The notes beneath the pieces are model-generated. The model was not told the DNA's origin, made no database searches, and saw nothing but the letters and a program-made list of their open reading frames with translations. Positions 35,128 through 46,392 of a stretch of 64,000 nt of DNA are shown here, piece by piece. The position numbers and the translations under genes are program-made. The number at the start of each line of letters is the position of its first letter. Positions within the stretch are counted from its first letter, which is position 1. Source of the stretch: Combretum micranthum (lineage: Eukaryota > Streptophyta > Magnoliopsida > Myrtales > Combretaceae); contig JAMXBD010000063.1 in NCBI GenBank assembly GCA_024138025.1, positions 124,001 through 188,000 of the forward strand, given 5' to 3'.

Positions 35128-36445
35128 AGAACTATGCAGGAGTATAAGGGGCATACATACAATAGTGTCTACAATCAATGTATCTCTTTGCTGAAGAGCA
35201 TAAACTTTAGCTGGTGCTCTCTGTCCTTAGCCTCCCTAAGTTCAACCTATTTGGACTCCTGGAACTACTTGTCTTCCAAGTTTTTTACAATCTATAGCCT
35301 AGTGTCCACGTTGTCCACATTTAAAATAGTATACATTTGGAATAGTTTTCTTTGTGCATAATCTAGGCTATGCCCAACTTACCACATGAAAAACAAGCAT
35401 TGTCAGGCCATTTACAATCTTTCATATCATGAGGCCAAGGCATCCGATACATTTCCTCTCTGTACTTTGAACTACTGCTCTGATTTGATGGGTCATAGGC
35501 CTCTTCCCCTTATCTTGGATAAGCACACTTATGGCTGGTTGCTTTCCCAAAAATATCTGACTTTTATGTGTCTCACGACCCTTAATCTTATTAAGACCTT
35601 GCTCAACAATTCTAGCTTTGTTGACCACAATAGAGTAATTGGTCAAATTCATCAAATTCACTTGATGTTGAATTTCAGGCTCTAACCCAATAATAATCTG
35701 TTTCCTTTAGCCTCCTTACTTTCCTTCTAAGGATCTAGCAGAAACCGCATCAGCGTGTTCAGTTTAGCCTTATACTCTTCGATAGTCATTCTACCCTACT
35801 GTAATATGTAATATTATTGAAGCATCTGTTGTGTAATACTTTCAGGGAAAATTCTCTATAGAAAACCTGCTGAAACCTATCTCAGGTTATCACTCCAGCC
35901 ATGTGCCTTTTGGTGCTCAACCACCAATCATTTGCTCTTCCAGTGAGCAAACAAGAAGCATATTCCACTTTCTTATTCTTAAGCATGTCCAAGGTAGCAA
36001 ATGTCTTCTCTACCTCCTCCATCCATAACTGAGCATCTAATGGCCTTCCCGGCTTTGGCTCAAACTTGTATACTAAATCCACAAACTTATTAAGGCTCAA
36101 CACATCCATAAGTCTAGCACCATTACCTCCATTTCCATTTTATTTCTAGGTCTCTTGTCTCCAGGCATCAGCATTAGCCTGTCTTACTTGCACATCTTGA
36201 CGCATGGTCTGATGTTGTTGTGCAACTACTCCCAGCAAGGTATTCACTACTTGCATATGTTGAGCATCATCAACCGGTACCTGTTGACCTACTGGTAAGG
36301 GTGGTAGTGATGGAAGATCCTGAGGTAACTTATTTAGGGGCGGTTAGTTCAAAGGTAGCTAATTCTCAAGTGGTTGTCCTCCATTAACTTCCTCCTCACT
36401 AATCCTAGAGGAACCAGCATCAGGGGCTCTCCTTATAGGTGGCAT
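35128..36445 (-). pseudogene. Ty3/gypsy gag (chromovirus-like), broken
   Basis: The likely start is the ATG at 36445 (MPPIRRAPDAGSSRISEEE), followed by a Pro/Gln-rich N-terminus. The capsid core follows at 36109-35890: KFEPKPGRPLDAQLWMEEVEKTF and YASCLLTGRANDWWLS. A degraded zinc knuckle reads CFSCGKLG near 35375, with the His and last Cys lost and a stop inside. Near 35190 QRAPAKVYALQQRDT precedes where protease would begin. The gene is cut at 35127 by the Athila-like LTR and no pol from the same element was found on the far side. Confidence 0.8.
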
Positions 36446-36637
36446 TCTAACATACACAAACACAAAAAACATAAGAACGGGGATAAAACAAACTATAAAG
36501 ATCAAAACACTATAGAAACTACAAGATAACAACATTACTAACTAGCTAAGCAACCCCAACTAATTGCTATCTCAATCATCAATGCTCACTGTCCTAGGGA
36601 GTTCATAACTTAGATCTAATAAGATTCACAACCTATT

Positions 36638-36650
36638 GCTTTAATATCAA
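36638..36650 (-). promoter_or_regulatory. Degraded primer-binding site
   Basis: TTGATATTAAAGC on the minus strand is three changes and an extra base from TGGTATCAGAGC. It lies between the LTR end (36657) and gag, where a primer site belongs. Confidence 0.5.
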
Positions 36651-36656
36651 TTAAGT

Positions 36657-38340
36657 TGTAATGCCCTAAGATGTTGTTACTAGAGATGGACACGCTAAGG
36701 CTATTATTCTACTAATCCACAAATGCAAATGTAATCATCAATCACTCACATAAAAGGGTACATATTTGAAATATCTCATGTAACAAAACTTCTAGACAAC
36801 TTTGTTGGCAGAAATCAAAAGCCAACTCATATCAAAATTAAAATAATAAAAGAAAACTCTCATAAAATTTCAGAACTTATAAAAGAAATATAAAACCTCA
36901 TATAGTCTTTAAATGGTTATCTTTAATCCAAAGCATTTCTAAAAGTTAGTAGGATAATCAGGTCCACTATCGTCTTCTTCATAGTCCACATAGACATCAT
37001 ATCTAGATAGATCAAATACTACGGGATCATCACCTGTTCCTGAAAAATAAAAAGGAATGAGCACAAAGGATTAGTACGCCATACCACAAACACATACACA
37101 TGAACATACATCATATAGATTTTACATATAACCTAATAAGTAATGTAGCAAACACAGATTATTATCTTTGATTAGCCAGACAAACAACACAATTTGGAAT
37201 CATATGCATCTAGTTCTAAACCCGAAATAATTCATGACTCCATAAAAACAAACAGTATAGAAATTAGTAATATATATACATATATTGGTGTTGGGAATTT
37301 CTCACACACGCGAAGTACCGTACTCGTACCGCTCATAAACTACCAAAATCATCTCTATACATGATTCCACTCTAGAAAATGATACACATAGATCATTAGG
37401 GCGCCTTCCTAGTAGCAATGGTTCTCCCGATCTACTAAACCCAACCATAGATAAGCAGCAAACTCAATTTTAAGTCATATAATAGAGTCATTTGTAAATC
37501 CTAAACCTATAATCATAAGCAACAAACAAGGTAAGGTCATGCCTAAAATCACTTTAGGAATAAGAACCTAGTTCCATAACAAAAAAAAAAAAAGCACCTG
37601 ATAATAATCAAATAATCAATCAAAACATCTTCTCACAAAATAATCATAAATCCATCATCATATAAACCATAAATTGGAAAGAACTACAAACTCTAAATTC
37701 ATACATACTTTTTTCCTTTGATTTGTAAGACCACAAAACCCCTAAACTCCATAAATTAGGGTTTCCTCCAAATCTCCAAGAATTTGATTCCTTTTCAAAA
37801 TCCACTAAGAAAACTTAGGAAAAGATTACACATTTAAATCACTAAAAGAAAAGAAAAGGATAATTCTTACTTATTCTTTGATTCTTGTTCCTTCTTGATT
37901 GTAGAACATTAATTCTCCAACAAGAGCTACGATTTTTCCCTAAAACTCCCTTTAAAATCAAAAGAGAACCTCGGGAAGAGATCACTCTTTAGATTGCTAA
38001 AGAATTGATGATAACTAAGTCACCTTGATTTTGATTATTGATCTTCCTTGATAAAAAGATCACTATTAGAGAAGTTTTAAAAGAATTCTAGGCTAAGGAA
38101 AACGTTTAAAAGAAGGAAGAATAGGCTTAGGATATAAAGAGAACTTGGAAACTCTTCAAATCCCATATCTATATGCTGGCATGTAGGCCGGCGGCCTAAG
38201 TATGAAAGTCGACAGATTAAATCAAATTGGGCGATTATGTGGTCATGTAGGCCTGCCATACCGGCGGCATACAAGCTAAGGCTGGTGGCATAAAAGCTCA
38301 AGGCCAATGGCCTTCAGGTGGCGAATAGCTATGCCTATTC
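36657..38340 (-). repeat. 5' LTR of the gypsy gag element (outer end uncertain)
   Basis: The minus strand ends CTTAGGGCATTACA at 36657, directly before the primer-site remnant. A GC-rich patch with GCCGGCGGC-type motifs lies at 38170-38330. The outer end could not be fixed, so 38340 is only the last position where the composition fits. Confidence 0.55.
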
Positions 38341-40873
38341 GTCTTCCATCACATATCTACCATATGATAAAACATATATATATACATATATTATGGTTGA
38401 CCATAAAACCCTCTTATTTTTAATCAAATGAAACTTTTGCCTTTCACTATAAAATATTTATCTTTATATTATAACTCCCTTTTCTCTATTGCCTATCTCC
38501 TTTGCTTCTGAATTAATTAACTTAACACTCAAACTGGTTCGTCCTTCACACACGCATGGCCCTGCACCTTAACATTACTCATGATCATAGTTAGAAACAA
38601 TAAAAAAGTTGTTCTAAAATTTGAATTGATTGATTCTATAATTTCTTAATTTTATTCTCCATGGCATTTTAAATGAAAAATATGGTTTTTTTTGTTTCAT
38701 TTTTTTTCATGGATCCATAATTTATTGACTTATATATCGTCATTTTTCTTTCTTAAAATAGTATTTAACGTGCTTGCTTTCTTCTTTTTTTGCTATGTTT
38801 TGGTATCCTTCTCATGTCCACTTTAACCTGTTTTTTCTATAAAAGCAGTATCAAATTGCCCTATCGTCTCTTAATTGTGAAAATAGGCAAGAAGGAGTAA
38901 CTCAAGATATAAGTTGACATATCCACATATTTGCAGACATTTTTCTACTTCATTACATGTTTGATTTCATTGGAAACATAGCACAATGGCACATTTATAG
39001 GATGTTTCCTATTCTACTAGTGAGAAAGTTGGGCTTCAATTTGTGAAGCTTTCACAGGGATTGAAATTACAATTTGTGTGGGTTAAAGTTAGGGTTCTTT
39101 CATGAGTGGAAATAAAATACAAAGCTACTACTTTTTTTTAATGGATCCGGATGGGTATTTAATTTATATTCATTATACTGACTAAAAATGAGTTAAATTT
39201 TCTATATTAGCAATTACATATGATGCGATATGTACTGTAACTATTTTTTCTTATTTCATGTGAACACACATGTGAACTGCAAAAACATAAAAAAAAAAAA
39301 AAAATGGAACCCACAAATAATTTTAGGAGGTCTAATGCTAGTTTTTTAAAAGTAGGAAGTCTATGCAATTATAAAAATTTTCAAGGGGTTTCCATGCAAT
39401 TTACCTTAAAATTTAATGAACTTAAAGCAAAAAAAATTTTCAAATTTTAAAAGAAACTAACCTTCTAGATTGTCCATTAAAAGAACAACGTGATATATCC
39501 CGAATAGTGGGTATGTAAGCATCTCTAGGATGACTTAAAAAATTAAAAAAAAAATATTTTTTCTTATTTTGTGTAAATAATAATTTTACTGGAAATTTTG
39601 TGTAAATACTATTACTATGTAAATATCGATGTGATTAAAAATTGTATGTAAATACTATTAATGCGTAAATTATAATGTGATTGATGACCATTTGTAAATA
39701 CTTTGTAAATATTTCTAGCATTGATAAATCTTAGAGCATTAAAGGAATAAATTTAATTAAAGAGTTTAAGGTAGTAACCGTTTAGATTTTAATAGAATAG
39801 CGCTCAAATCCATGAATACTCCAGTTAATTAAAATTGATTTTAAATCAATTTTCTTTATAGACTAGTGGCTAAGTTAGGATCAATCAACCCATTTATTAT
39901 AACTTACAATCTTTCCTGACTTTAGTTGGATAGCAACTACTAAACTTTTTACAAAAACTATATATTTTTTTAATTCTTAGTCGAGGGTTTGTATCAAATA
40001 GGTTAGGGTTTGATGCAAATTGAATTAAAAGAAACTAAACTAGAAATGAAAAATAAAATAAAATCATGCTCTAATGGAATTTACGTGGGTTTGATTCGCT
40101 TTTTCCACAAAAATTGTAGTAAATAATAAGTGACAGAAAGAAAAACATTATACTTAATATTTACAAATACATTTATTTGTACCATTGGTGTTTGCTGAAG
40201 AAAATGGCATGCACATTGCAACAGTGACTTAAAAGAATAAAACTTAAAAGATAATTCATATATATTCTAAAATTAGGCAGATGTACCAAGTAACTACTGT
40301 ATATTCAACATAAATTGAAGAATATATTATACCCACGAAGCAATCCATAACTTCTATCTTTTTCCAATGAGAAAAGATTTAGGTTTTATATCACACATAT
40401 GTATACAAGTACAAGTAATAGATAAATATCAAGTATAATGTTTTCTTTGTGCAATTTATTATTTACCACAATTTCTTCTAAAAACTTTATTATATATATA
40501 TTTCATGAACTTTCAAATGTTACAAATAACTATTCTAAAGTTTGATAAATTAACAAGATAAATGATGTTTGATATTTTGATTTAATAAATCACACTAAAC
40601 TAATAGTTTAGTGGGTGTTAAGGCACATTTTAACAAGTTTGAAGGGTACTTCTATGTCAATATTAAAGTTTATGAGGTCATTTTCAATTTTTAGGATTAT
40701 TTGCTAATTTATCTAAATTCGAAAGCGTGATTTGTAATATTTGGGTATATGTATAACTCTCTAAGAAATTTAACATATCAAGGAATTTGTTTAATAACTC
40801 AAAGGAGGGAATATTTACATCTGTTACGAAAAATTTAATGTCCTATAACGACAAAATAATTTTTTCTCTTACC
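38341..40873. other. Gene-free AT-rich spacer
   Basis: Poly-A and poly-T runs (for example 39289-39304) and AT-rich DNA. No gene, repeat unit or transposon end is supported. Confidence 0.5.
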
Positions 40874-41579
40874 TGTAGCGATCACAAATGTAATAAGCTA
40901 AAAATAAACAGCAAATATAGAAACCAGGATTTAACATGAAAAACCCTAATTAGGAAAAAACCACATGGCCGCAGTACAAAAACTTTCACTATCAACAAAT
41001 AATGGGTTTACAATATTTTTTCTCATTAGTTATACTAGTGGATAGCCAAATCTTCAACAAAACGGTGGAATCACAAAATCACCAAATAAACTAATTCACA
41101 AAAACATGAAAACGTCTATTTAATCTGAACAACTGAGAAGGATTAATAAGTGACCAAAATAATAACCTAGTTGTACTCCACACCATCAATTAAATGGAAA
41201 AAATTCTATCACAATCAGGATTCAATAGGCTATCCAACCATAGATCCGAAGTTGCTCTACTGGAATAAATTTCTTCTCTTCGAGCTTGTAAGAACTAAAG
41301 GGAATCTTTCCTTCACAAATTCAATATCCCCATGGTGCCTGATAAAAAGTGATTCCCCTTTTCATCTTCTTCTTAAATTGTCCTCATTATCCATGGTCGC
41401 AGGATTTTTATGCGCTGCCTTCTACGTTCTTCTTCTCAAGCCTATTTTGGATTTCTTCCATATCCACAAAATCAAAATAATTCATCAAAATTTTTTTCTT
41501 CTTCTAAAAATATATATAATAGTTAGGGTTTCCATTTCATTATTATAGGCTCATATGAGTTGGAGCAAAAAACCCAACA
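40874..41579 (-). repeat. 3' LTR of copia element 2
   Basis: The minus strand starts TGTTGGGTTTTTTGC at 41579 and ends GATCGCTACA at 40874. It shares blocks with the LTR of element 1, such as GTTAAATCCTGG. A 125-codon plus-strand frame in it is a chance reading. Confidence 0.8.
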
Positions 41580-41596
41580 AACTCCCCCTCTAATCA
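41580..41596 (-). promoter_or_regulatory. Polypurine tract of copia element 2
   Basis: On the minus strand TTAGAGGGGGAGTT precedes TGTTGGG. It is the same tract used by element 1 and primes plus-strand synthesis. Confidence 0.75.
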
Positions 41597-41619
41597 TATG
41601 GGGGGTTATATCACACTGG

Positions 41620-44600
41620 CTATCTGTCTACAAATGATAAGCTTATCCCTGGGTAGAGCTTTAGTCATCATGTCCAAACTATTATCATCATTGTTGATCT
41701 TCTCTAGCTTCAAAAGCTTTGCTTTTAATACATCTCAAATCTAATGATACCTTACATCAATGTGTTTCGATCTAGAATGGAAAGTTGCATTCTTACTGAG
41801 GTATATGGCATGCTAGCTATCACAAAACAATCTTAAATTCTCCTGCTCTTGACCTAGCTCTTCTAAAAATTTCTTCTTCCATAAGACTTCCTTGCAGGCT
41901 TTAGTCATAGAAGTATCTTCTACTTCAGTGGTGGAAAGTGTAACACACTTCCATAATTCGGACTGCCAAGACATCGCTTCCCCTCCATAAGTAATCAGAT
42001 AACCTGAAGTGGACTTCCTAGAGTCAAGATCTTCGACCATATCAAATTTGTAAACTCTTCCAATACTGGTTTATTACCACCAAACTGCAAACATAATCTG
42101 AAAGTGCCTCTGAGATACCCAAGAATCCATTTAACTATAGTCAAGTGCTCTTTACCTGGATTTGAGAGATAGCGACTAACCACACCAACAGCATGAGCAA
42201 TATCTAGTCTAGTGCACACCATAACATACACTAGACTGCCAACTACTGAAGCATAAGGAATCTTCTTCATGTCTTCTTTGTCTACCTCACTTTTAGGACA
42301 CTATTGAGAACTGAGTTTAAAATAACTTGCAAGTGGAGAGCAGACAGGTTTTTCCTTGTTCATGTTGAATCTCTCTAATATCCTTCCTAGGCATCTCTCC
42401 TGTGATAACCACAATTTATGGCTCTTCCTATCACAAACAATTCTCATACTGAGAATTTGGCGCACAGGTCCTAAGTCTTTCATGGCAAAGACTTATTTAA
42501 TGCAATTTCAGTTCTTAAATCTAGTTAGTATCATGACCGACAATCAACATATCATCAACATATAATAGGAGAATAATGAACTTACCACAGTCAAATTCTT
42601 TGTGAGGACACAATGGTCTGATGCAGTCCTAACAGATCCCTGATTAATCATAAAGTAGTCAAACTTCTTATACCACTACCTTGGAGCCTGTTCCAATCGA
42701 TACAAGCCTTTCTTCAATTTACATACAAGATGCTCATTTTCCTTGATGTTAAAACCCTTAGGCTGCTCCATGTAGATTTCTTCCTCCGAGTCACCATGAA
42801 GGAATGTTATTTTCACATTCAACTGTTTAATCTCCAAGTTCAAACTAGCAGCAATACCGAGTATAACTTTAATGGAAGGCATCTTCACTACTAGTGAGAA
42901 AATTTCATCAAAATCAATGCCTTTCTTCTAACTAAATCCCTTCACAGCTAACCTTGCCTTGTACCTTGGTTGTAAGCTATTTTCTTTAGTCTTCAATCTA
43001 TACACCTACTTATTCTTCAATGGTTGCTTGCCCTTCGACAGTTCCACCAAATCATAAGTATGGTTCTCACACAAGGAGTTCATCTCTTTTTGCATGGCTT
43101 TAACCCATTCCTTTTCTCGCTCATGTGACACGGCTTCTTTTTAACACTCTAGCTCTCCTTCATCTGTCAGCATCACATACTCATTTAGGCTATATCTAAT
43201 GGATGATCTTCACTCTCTTGTAGATCTCCTCAACTCAATCTGTTGATCAGGCTCTTGGGAATCTTTAGTTGAGTCTTCCACATCTTCCCCATCATTATTA
43301 GAATCTTCAAGTGAGGGAACTGGATCTATATTGATTGGGATCTCACCTGGAGATTTAGACTTCCCTGGCTTCTCAGTGTCTTCGATGGTCTAGTCTTCAA
43401 GAAATACCGTATCTTTGCTTTTGACAATTTTCTTCTCTATTGAATCTCATAATCTGTATCCATACTCATCATGTGCACAACCCAGAAAAATACACTACTT
43501 GGAGTTGACATCAAGTTTTGCTCTTTCATCTTTGGGAATATGAATGAAAGCCCTGCAAGAAAACACTTGCAAGTGTTCAAAAGAAATATCTTTACATATC
43601 CACACTCTTTTTGGGGATATCACCATCTAGAGCATAAGAGGAAAACAGATTAATCAGGTCGACGACTGTCCTAATAGCTTCACCTCAAAATGATTTAAGC
43701 AACTTTGCATGAGACAACATGCACTTTACTCTCTCTATGATAGTGCGATTCATCATTTATGCTATGTCGTTCTATTGTGGGGTCTTTGGGATTGTCTCCT
43801 CCAGTTTAATGCCATTCTCTCTACAATAATTCTCAAAAGGACCTCCATATTCACCAACATTATCTGCTTGGACACATTTCAACTATCTTCCTGTTTCTCT
43901 TTCAACTCTAGTGTGGAATCGCTTGAACACATTCAGCACTTGATCTTTGGATTTTAAGGAAAATGTCCACAACTTTCTAGAGTAATCATCAATGAATGTC
44001 ACAAAATAAAGAGCACCACCTACTGACATATCTTTCATGCAACACACATCTATATGAACTAAATCAAGCACATGAGATTTCCTAGTAGGTAGATTTCTAT
44101 GAGATGCAACCCAATGTTGTTCACTAGTAAGACAATTAGTATAGGTTTTCAGAGGAGTACCATCAGGCAAAAGTTACTTCTTTGTAAGTATTTGTAGCCC
44201 TTTTTCACTCATGTGACCAAACTGCTTATGACATAACTTTAGTGAAGACTCATCAACTATAATAACATCTCCTTTATTTAGTTTTGCAGACATTAAGTAA
44301 ATGGTATTACTCTTCTTCCCTTTTGCCACTATGAGAGAACCTTTGGTAAGCTTCCATTTACCTTCGCTAAAGTGGCTACTGTAACCTTAATCATCAAGTT
44401 CTCCCATAGATATAAGGTTTAGGCGAATGTTTGAAACATGTCTGACATCTGTGAGAATGAGCCTACAACTAATGTTATTCTTTAAAACAATATTTCCAAT
44501 GCCAACAATTTTAGATGTCCTATCATTTCCCATCCTAACATTGCCATAATCACCAATCGTATAGGTTGAGAAGAATTCCCGATGTGATGTCACATGAAAA

Positions 44601-44650
44601 GAGGCACCAGAATCAATAGCCCAATCATTATCATGACATGTAAGACTAAC
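41620..44650 (-). pseudogene. copia pol (protease to RNase H), broken
   Basis: From right to left: protease IDSGASFHVTSHREFF at about 44640-44580, then VRMGNDRTSKIVGIG. The integrase zinc finger and core follow, with HIDVCCMKDMSVGGALYFVTF and DDYSRKLWTF at 44170-43883. The integrase tail lies near 43550-43450. Reverse transcriptase pieces follow at 42888-42676 ([19 protein letters not shown]) and 42483-42301. RNase H lies at 42270-41813 (RKSTSGYLITYGGEAMSWQ). Many stops and frameshifts separate these blocks. The conserved YxDD block of the polymerase site is not readable in one frame. Confidence 0.85.
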
Positions 44651-44714
44651 ATAACCCTTATCCTAAACAACTACAATTTCACTATTTACTACGGCAACAA
44701 CCATGTACCTGGAG

Positions 44715-45130
44715 TACTCTACACCATCAATTCAACGAAAGAAATTCCATCACGATTGGATTCAATAGGCCATCTAACCGTAGATCCGAAGTCACTCCAC
44801 CGAAATAAATTTCTTCTCTTTGAGCTTGTAAGAATGGAAGGGAATCTTTCCTTCACAAATTCAATATCCCAATGGTGCCTCATGAAAGGCAATTCCCTTT
44901 TTCATCTTCTTCTTAAATTATCTTCATTATCCATGGTCGCAAGATTTTTATGCGCTACCTTCTACGTTCTTCTTCTCAAGCCTATTTTAAATTTCTTCCA
45001 CGGTCGCAAAATCATAAATAATTCGCCGACCTTTTTTTCCTTCTAAATATATATATATATATATATATAAATTTAGGGTTTCTTATTTTATTATTACAAG
45101 CCCATATAGGTTGGATTAAAAAACCCAATA
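44715..45130 (-). repeat. Truncated 5' LTR of copia element 2
   Basis: It matches 41174-41579 throughout, from TACTCTACACCATCAATT at 44715 to CCCAATA at 45130, and includes an (AT)n run near 45045-45068. The part of the LTR equal to 40874-41173 is missing and protease sequence follows directly. Confidence 0.85.
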
Positions 45131-46392
45131 ACGTCAACATTGCAAATAAGTCTCCAGAATATCTCATTCTTAGATTTTGCAAATTGATTTGGGAAAGGAG
45201 AGGCCAACATAAAGGTCTTAGATGGCTCAACACTTCGAGTCTTCTTTTGCACATGTAAAGGTTGATAAACCTCTCACCTTTGTCAAGCTCCTTCTCGAAT
45301 TTATATTCTGAGATCTTCTTTTTGGTTTCTTTAAACTCTTTCCCACTCTATAAAGTTACCACAATAGCATTCTCCTTAGTATTAACTACTGGTTCAGATG
45401 ATAAATTTCCATAACCATTAGGTCTCCTTTTTCGTCACAGCCTCCTAATGATTCACTCGAGTGCTTATATCACTTGTGTTTGTCCTCATTTCCTTTTGAA
45501 ATCATTTCATGTTATTAATAAGTGATTATAGCATATCTTAAATAGATGTACCTAGCTTTAATGAGAAGATTGAGGCAGTGGAAAAGATGGCCTCACTTGG
45601 TATTGATTTTGGAAACTAGGTGCTTTCCTGCATAGCTAAAACTAGGATCCCTCCATCTTAATTTTAGGTATCTGAATAAGGATCATACATCTATTGAATG
45701 TTCTCCATAACACTTTTTCACAAGAGATATCAAATTGTTCAATTGTTGTTGCAAGGAACGATCACTTAGCCTATTCATCCTCTTGACAAGATAGTCTTGC
45801 CCAGGAGTAAACTATTGCGAGTTTATAGCCACGATAGAAATCAACCTCCCAGCTTCCTTAAGAGTTCTGTGCACTAAAGCACATCCACTAGTTACATCAA
45901 CCATGCTCCTCTTTATAGAAAATAGCCCCTTGTAAAAATATTATATCAACAATTGTTTTGATTTTTTTATGGTTGGGGATAACTTGTGCATGACTATTTA
46001 AATCTCTCTCACTACCCATAGAGGGTCTCTCCGTGAGATTTGCTTAATATAACATATTTCCTTCCTAATATTTGTAGCTCTAGTAGTAGGAAAACTTTAA
46101 TTTCTTCAGGAATTGGTTTTTTCATCCCTCTCCAAATAGTTATATAAATTTAATGGCATATAGTCAATCCTTTGCTTTATCAACTAATGAGAAAGGAAAG
46201 GCTCATAGTTTAATCTGCTCCTTAGAAACACCTTGAGATGGTTATCAGGATCTTCACCGACAAAACTACAAAAGATTGGAAGCAAGTGGAGTAGTCCATA
46301 TTTTAACTTAAAAGGACATCAATATTAAGCTATTCATTGTAAAGTGGTTCCTAGTTTAACTTAAGTGCAGCTAGCTCCTAGAGATTTGTTTC
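45131..46392 (-). pseudogene. Athila-like Ty3/gypsy gag, main part
   Basis: The minus-strand reading, over several frames, gives GEDPDNHLKVF, EEQIKLxAFPFS-like, a degenerate FLxKYFPTxRA-like stretch, RSMVDVTSGCALVHRTLKEAG, then NRLSDRSLQQQLNNLISLV, and near the left end ASPFPNQFAKSKNEI with a NVDV motif. This is the order of Athila-type gag proteins down to the region just before protease. The beginning of the gene lies at 51231-51244, beyond a 4.8-kb solo LTR. The left end is cut at 45130 by copia element 2. Stops and frameshifts are numerous. Confidence 0.75.

Larger units (their letters stand above)
40874..45130 (-). mobile_element. Ty1/copia retrotransposon related to element 1, internally deleted
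   Basis: It is on the minus strand and shares protein sequence and polypurine tract with the element at 18845. The 3' LTR (40874-41579) is complete. The LTR copy at the other end (44715-45130) has lost about 290 bp of its 3' part. Gag and the primer site are absent. Flanks are TTACC on the low side and ACGTC on the high side, so no target duplication remains. Confidence 0.85.

Noticed and set aside
41171..41548. 125-codon plus-strand frame, and the similar 150-codon frame at 44594-45046
   Set aside because: Both sit in the two LTR copies of copia element 2 and run antisense to it; the similarity between them is simply LTR identity.
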